From Desulfovibrio sp. (GTDB lineage: Bacteria; Desulfobacterota; Desulfovibrionia; Desulfovibrionales; Desulfovibrionaceae): a stretch of DNA of 8,331 nt. The translations under genes and the position numbers were made by a program. Every line of letters starts with the position of its first letter. Position 1 is the stretch's first letter. Below, piece by piece: positions 7,213-8,331 of the stretch. The notes beneath the pieces are model-generated. The model searched no databases and had not been told where the DNA came from. It saw only the letters and a program-made list of their open reading frames with translations. The stretch is from positions 3,702 to 12,032 of the forward strand of contig JAAUYY010000087.1 in NCBI GenBank assembly GCA_014804865.1, in the 5' to 3' direction.

Positions 7213-7859
7213 CCGAAGCGGACAGATCTTTTCTGGCGCTAGGAGCGGATCTGCTCGAATATCCGGACGACGATTTCTTTGAAATCGCGAATCGGATCCG
7301 GAGCGCGCTGGAGCGAGAAGAACGCGACGCGCGTACAGGCAAGGTAATCGAGTTCATCGATCAGCTCCGGGGAATGGAGCCCAGACGCGCCAGAGAAGAT
7401 TATGTCGCGATCTTTGATCATGATCCGGCGGCCAGCATGCATATGGCCTGGCATCGATATGGCAACGACAGAGGGCAGGGCAAGGCGATGGCCGCGCTGA
7501 ACGGATTATATAGAGCGGCCGGCTTCGAGCCGACCGTGTCGGGCGCGATGCCCGATTATCTGCCGCGAATGCTGGAGTTCATGGCGATCGCCGAAGACTG
7601 GGCTATCGAGGCTCTGCTCGACGGCTTCGGGGCCGAGTTGCATGGTCTCGTCGGGCGTCTGAAAGAATTAAACAGTCCCTACGCGACCTTGCTGGAAACT
7701 CTTATCGGGCCTTTGCGCACGGAGTATCCGGAGTTATTGAAACCGCGAACTCGCCCCGATCCCACGCGCAGGCCCATGGCCAATCCCGAGCCGGAGGAAG
7801 CGCCAGTCGAGCTCGTCGCAAGGACTGAAGGCGTAAAAAAGAGAAACGGTCGGGGATAA
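7209..7859 (+). CDS. narJ: Nitrate reductase assembly chaperone NarJ
   Basis: A 216-residue soluble TorD/DmsD-family chaperone. NarJ binds apo-NarG, enables insertion of the molybdenum cofactor and FS0 cluster, and holds back membrane docking to NarI until maturation; it is not part of the final enzyme. Visible family features are the DYVAIFD segment (64-70), the NDRGQGKAM motif (86-94) and PDYLPRMLEF (115-124), all matching E. coli NarJ in order. The fold ends near residue 175, followed by about 40 residues rich in proline and charge (PDPTRRPMANPEPEE and a basic end), probably disordered. E. coli NarJ (236 residues) also has a tail beyond the core. The ATG overlaps the narH stop by four bases (ATGA), with GGAG at 7197-7200, so translation is coupled. 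Position between narH and narI agrees with the assignment. Confidence 0.95.
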   Translation: MTEADRSFLALGADLLEYPDDDFFEIANRIRSALEREERDARTGKVIEFIDQLRGMEPRRAREDYVAIFDHDPAASMHMAWHRYGNDRGQGKAMAALNGLYRAAGFEPTVSGAMPDYLPRMLEFMAIAEDWAIEALLDGFGAELHGLVGRLKELNSPYATLLETLIGPLRTEYPELLKPRTRPDPTRRPMANPEPEEAPVELVARTEGVKKRNGRG

Positions 7860-7936
7860 CCGGATTCGTTCCGCGATTTGTCTCATTTCTTGAATATCCT
7901 CTAAAACAGTCGCTCTTGGCGAAAGGGGAGATAATA
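7860..7936 (+). other. 77-base narJ-narI spacer
   Basis: This is the only real gap in the nar operon, whose other genes overlap. It holds no hairpin with a T-run and no good protein signal: the frame of narI is open only a short way upstream. It ends with a strong Shine-Dalgarno, AAAGGGGAG at 7922-7930, six bases before the narI ATG, so narI appears to be translated independently of narJ. Confidence 0.6.
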
Positions 7937-8331
7937 ATGGATCTGTTCTTTTTCGGCGTATATCCATATATATGCCTCGTTATCATGACGCTGGGGCTCG
8001 GCATACGCTATGTTGGGACGCCCGGGGAATGGAACGCCCGATCGAGCAATCTTTTCGCGAAAAAATCGTTGCTCACAGGCTCGTTCATATTTCACTACGC
8101 CATAATCTTCGTATTTTTCGGCCATATCATAGGACTCCTTATCCCGCTGAAGCTTCTCGAAGCCGTTGGCTTTAGCGTTTCCGTCCATACGGTTGTCGCC
8201 GGCGTCGCGGGCATGATTCTGGCGCCCGCCGTATTGATTGGCCTCGGCATACTTCTCTGGAGACGCGTTAGCAATCCGAATGTATGGGCGTCGACCGTGC
8301 CCATGGATCTTGTCGTTATTATCTTCATCAT
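7937..8331 (+). CDS. narI: Respiratory nitrate reductase gamma (cytochrome b) subunit NarI, 3' end cut
   Basis: The first 131 residues of NarI (E. coli has 225) are visible; the frame is open at the right edge. NarI is the membrane di-heme cytochrome b that oxidises quinol on the outer side and anchors NarGH on the inner side. The N-terminus MDLFFFGVYPYI matches the FFF.IYPYI start of E. coli NarI. Histidines H53 and H63, spaced ten residues apart in FHYAIIFVFFGH, correspond to heme ligands His56 and His66; their two partner histidines would lie beyond the window. Hydrophobic segments are at about 4-25, 47-70 and 84-109, with a fourth starting near 121. The ATG at 7937 is chosen for the strong AAAGGGGAG six bases ahead and for N-terminal alignment; an in-frame TTG at 7916 has neither. 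Confidence 0.96.
   Translation, partial: MDLFFFGVYPYICLVIMTLGLGIRYVGTPGEWNARSSNLFAKKSLLTGSFIFHYAIIFVFFGHIIGLLIPLKLLEAVGFSVSVHTVVAGVAGMILAPAVLIGLGILLWRRVSNPNVWASTVPMDLVVIIFI

Noticed and set aside
7878..7905. Possible promoter for narI (TTGTCT, 16-base spacer, TCTAAA)
   Set aside because: Both hexamers are only 4/6 matches and nothing else supports transcription starting in this short spacer.

Overview
The window holds two adjacent respiratory gene sets, all on the + strand and densely packed. Bases 1-1787 are the end of a membrane-bound molybdo- or tungsto-formate dehydrogenase operon: the four-cluster iron-sulfur (beta) subunit, cut by the left edge, and an NrfD-type integral membrane anchor. 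Bases 2007-8331 are a respiratory nitrate reductase operon in the classical order narG-narH-narJ-narI, with narI cut by the right edge. Between them is a 219-base non-coding stretch with a clear intrinsic terminator followed by sites that look like the nar control region.

The organism is a bacterium capable of anaerobic nitrate respiration. Base composition is moderately GC-rich, and GCG, CGC, GGC and GAC-type codons are favoured throughout with no visible break in style, so there is no sign that one half was acquired separately. The proteins alone do not let me name a phylum. NarG has no obvious N-terminal twin-arginine signal and narI/narJ are of the usual type, so this is the enzyme with its active site in the cytoplasm, not the outward-facing archaeal-type enzyme.

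How the parts work together: the formate dehydrogenase (catalytic subunit expected just left of the window) oxidises formate and passes electrons through four [4Fe-4S] clusters to the quinone pool via the NrfD-like anchor. NarI takes electrons from quinol at its b hemes, NarH relays them through its iron-sulfur chain, and NarG reduces nitrate to nitrite at a molybdenum bis-MGD centre. NarJ is the assembly chaperone. The two enzymes side by side suggest a formate-to-nitrate electron transport chain, although the terminator shows they are at least partly separate transcription units.

I did not find a previously undescribed gene system. The least explained part is the narG upstream region (about 1850-1990). 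It has a near-perfect 21-bp palindrome, a 10-bp direct repeat at exactly 30-bp phasing, an FNR-like site touching the terminator U-tract, and competing promoter candidates. There are no tRNA or rRNA genes, insertion sequences or CRISPR arrays that I can see.
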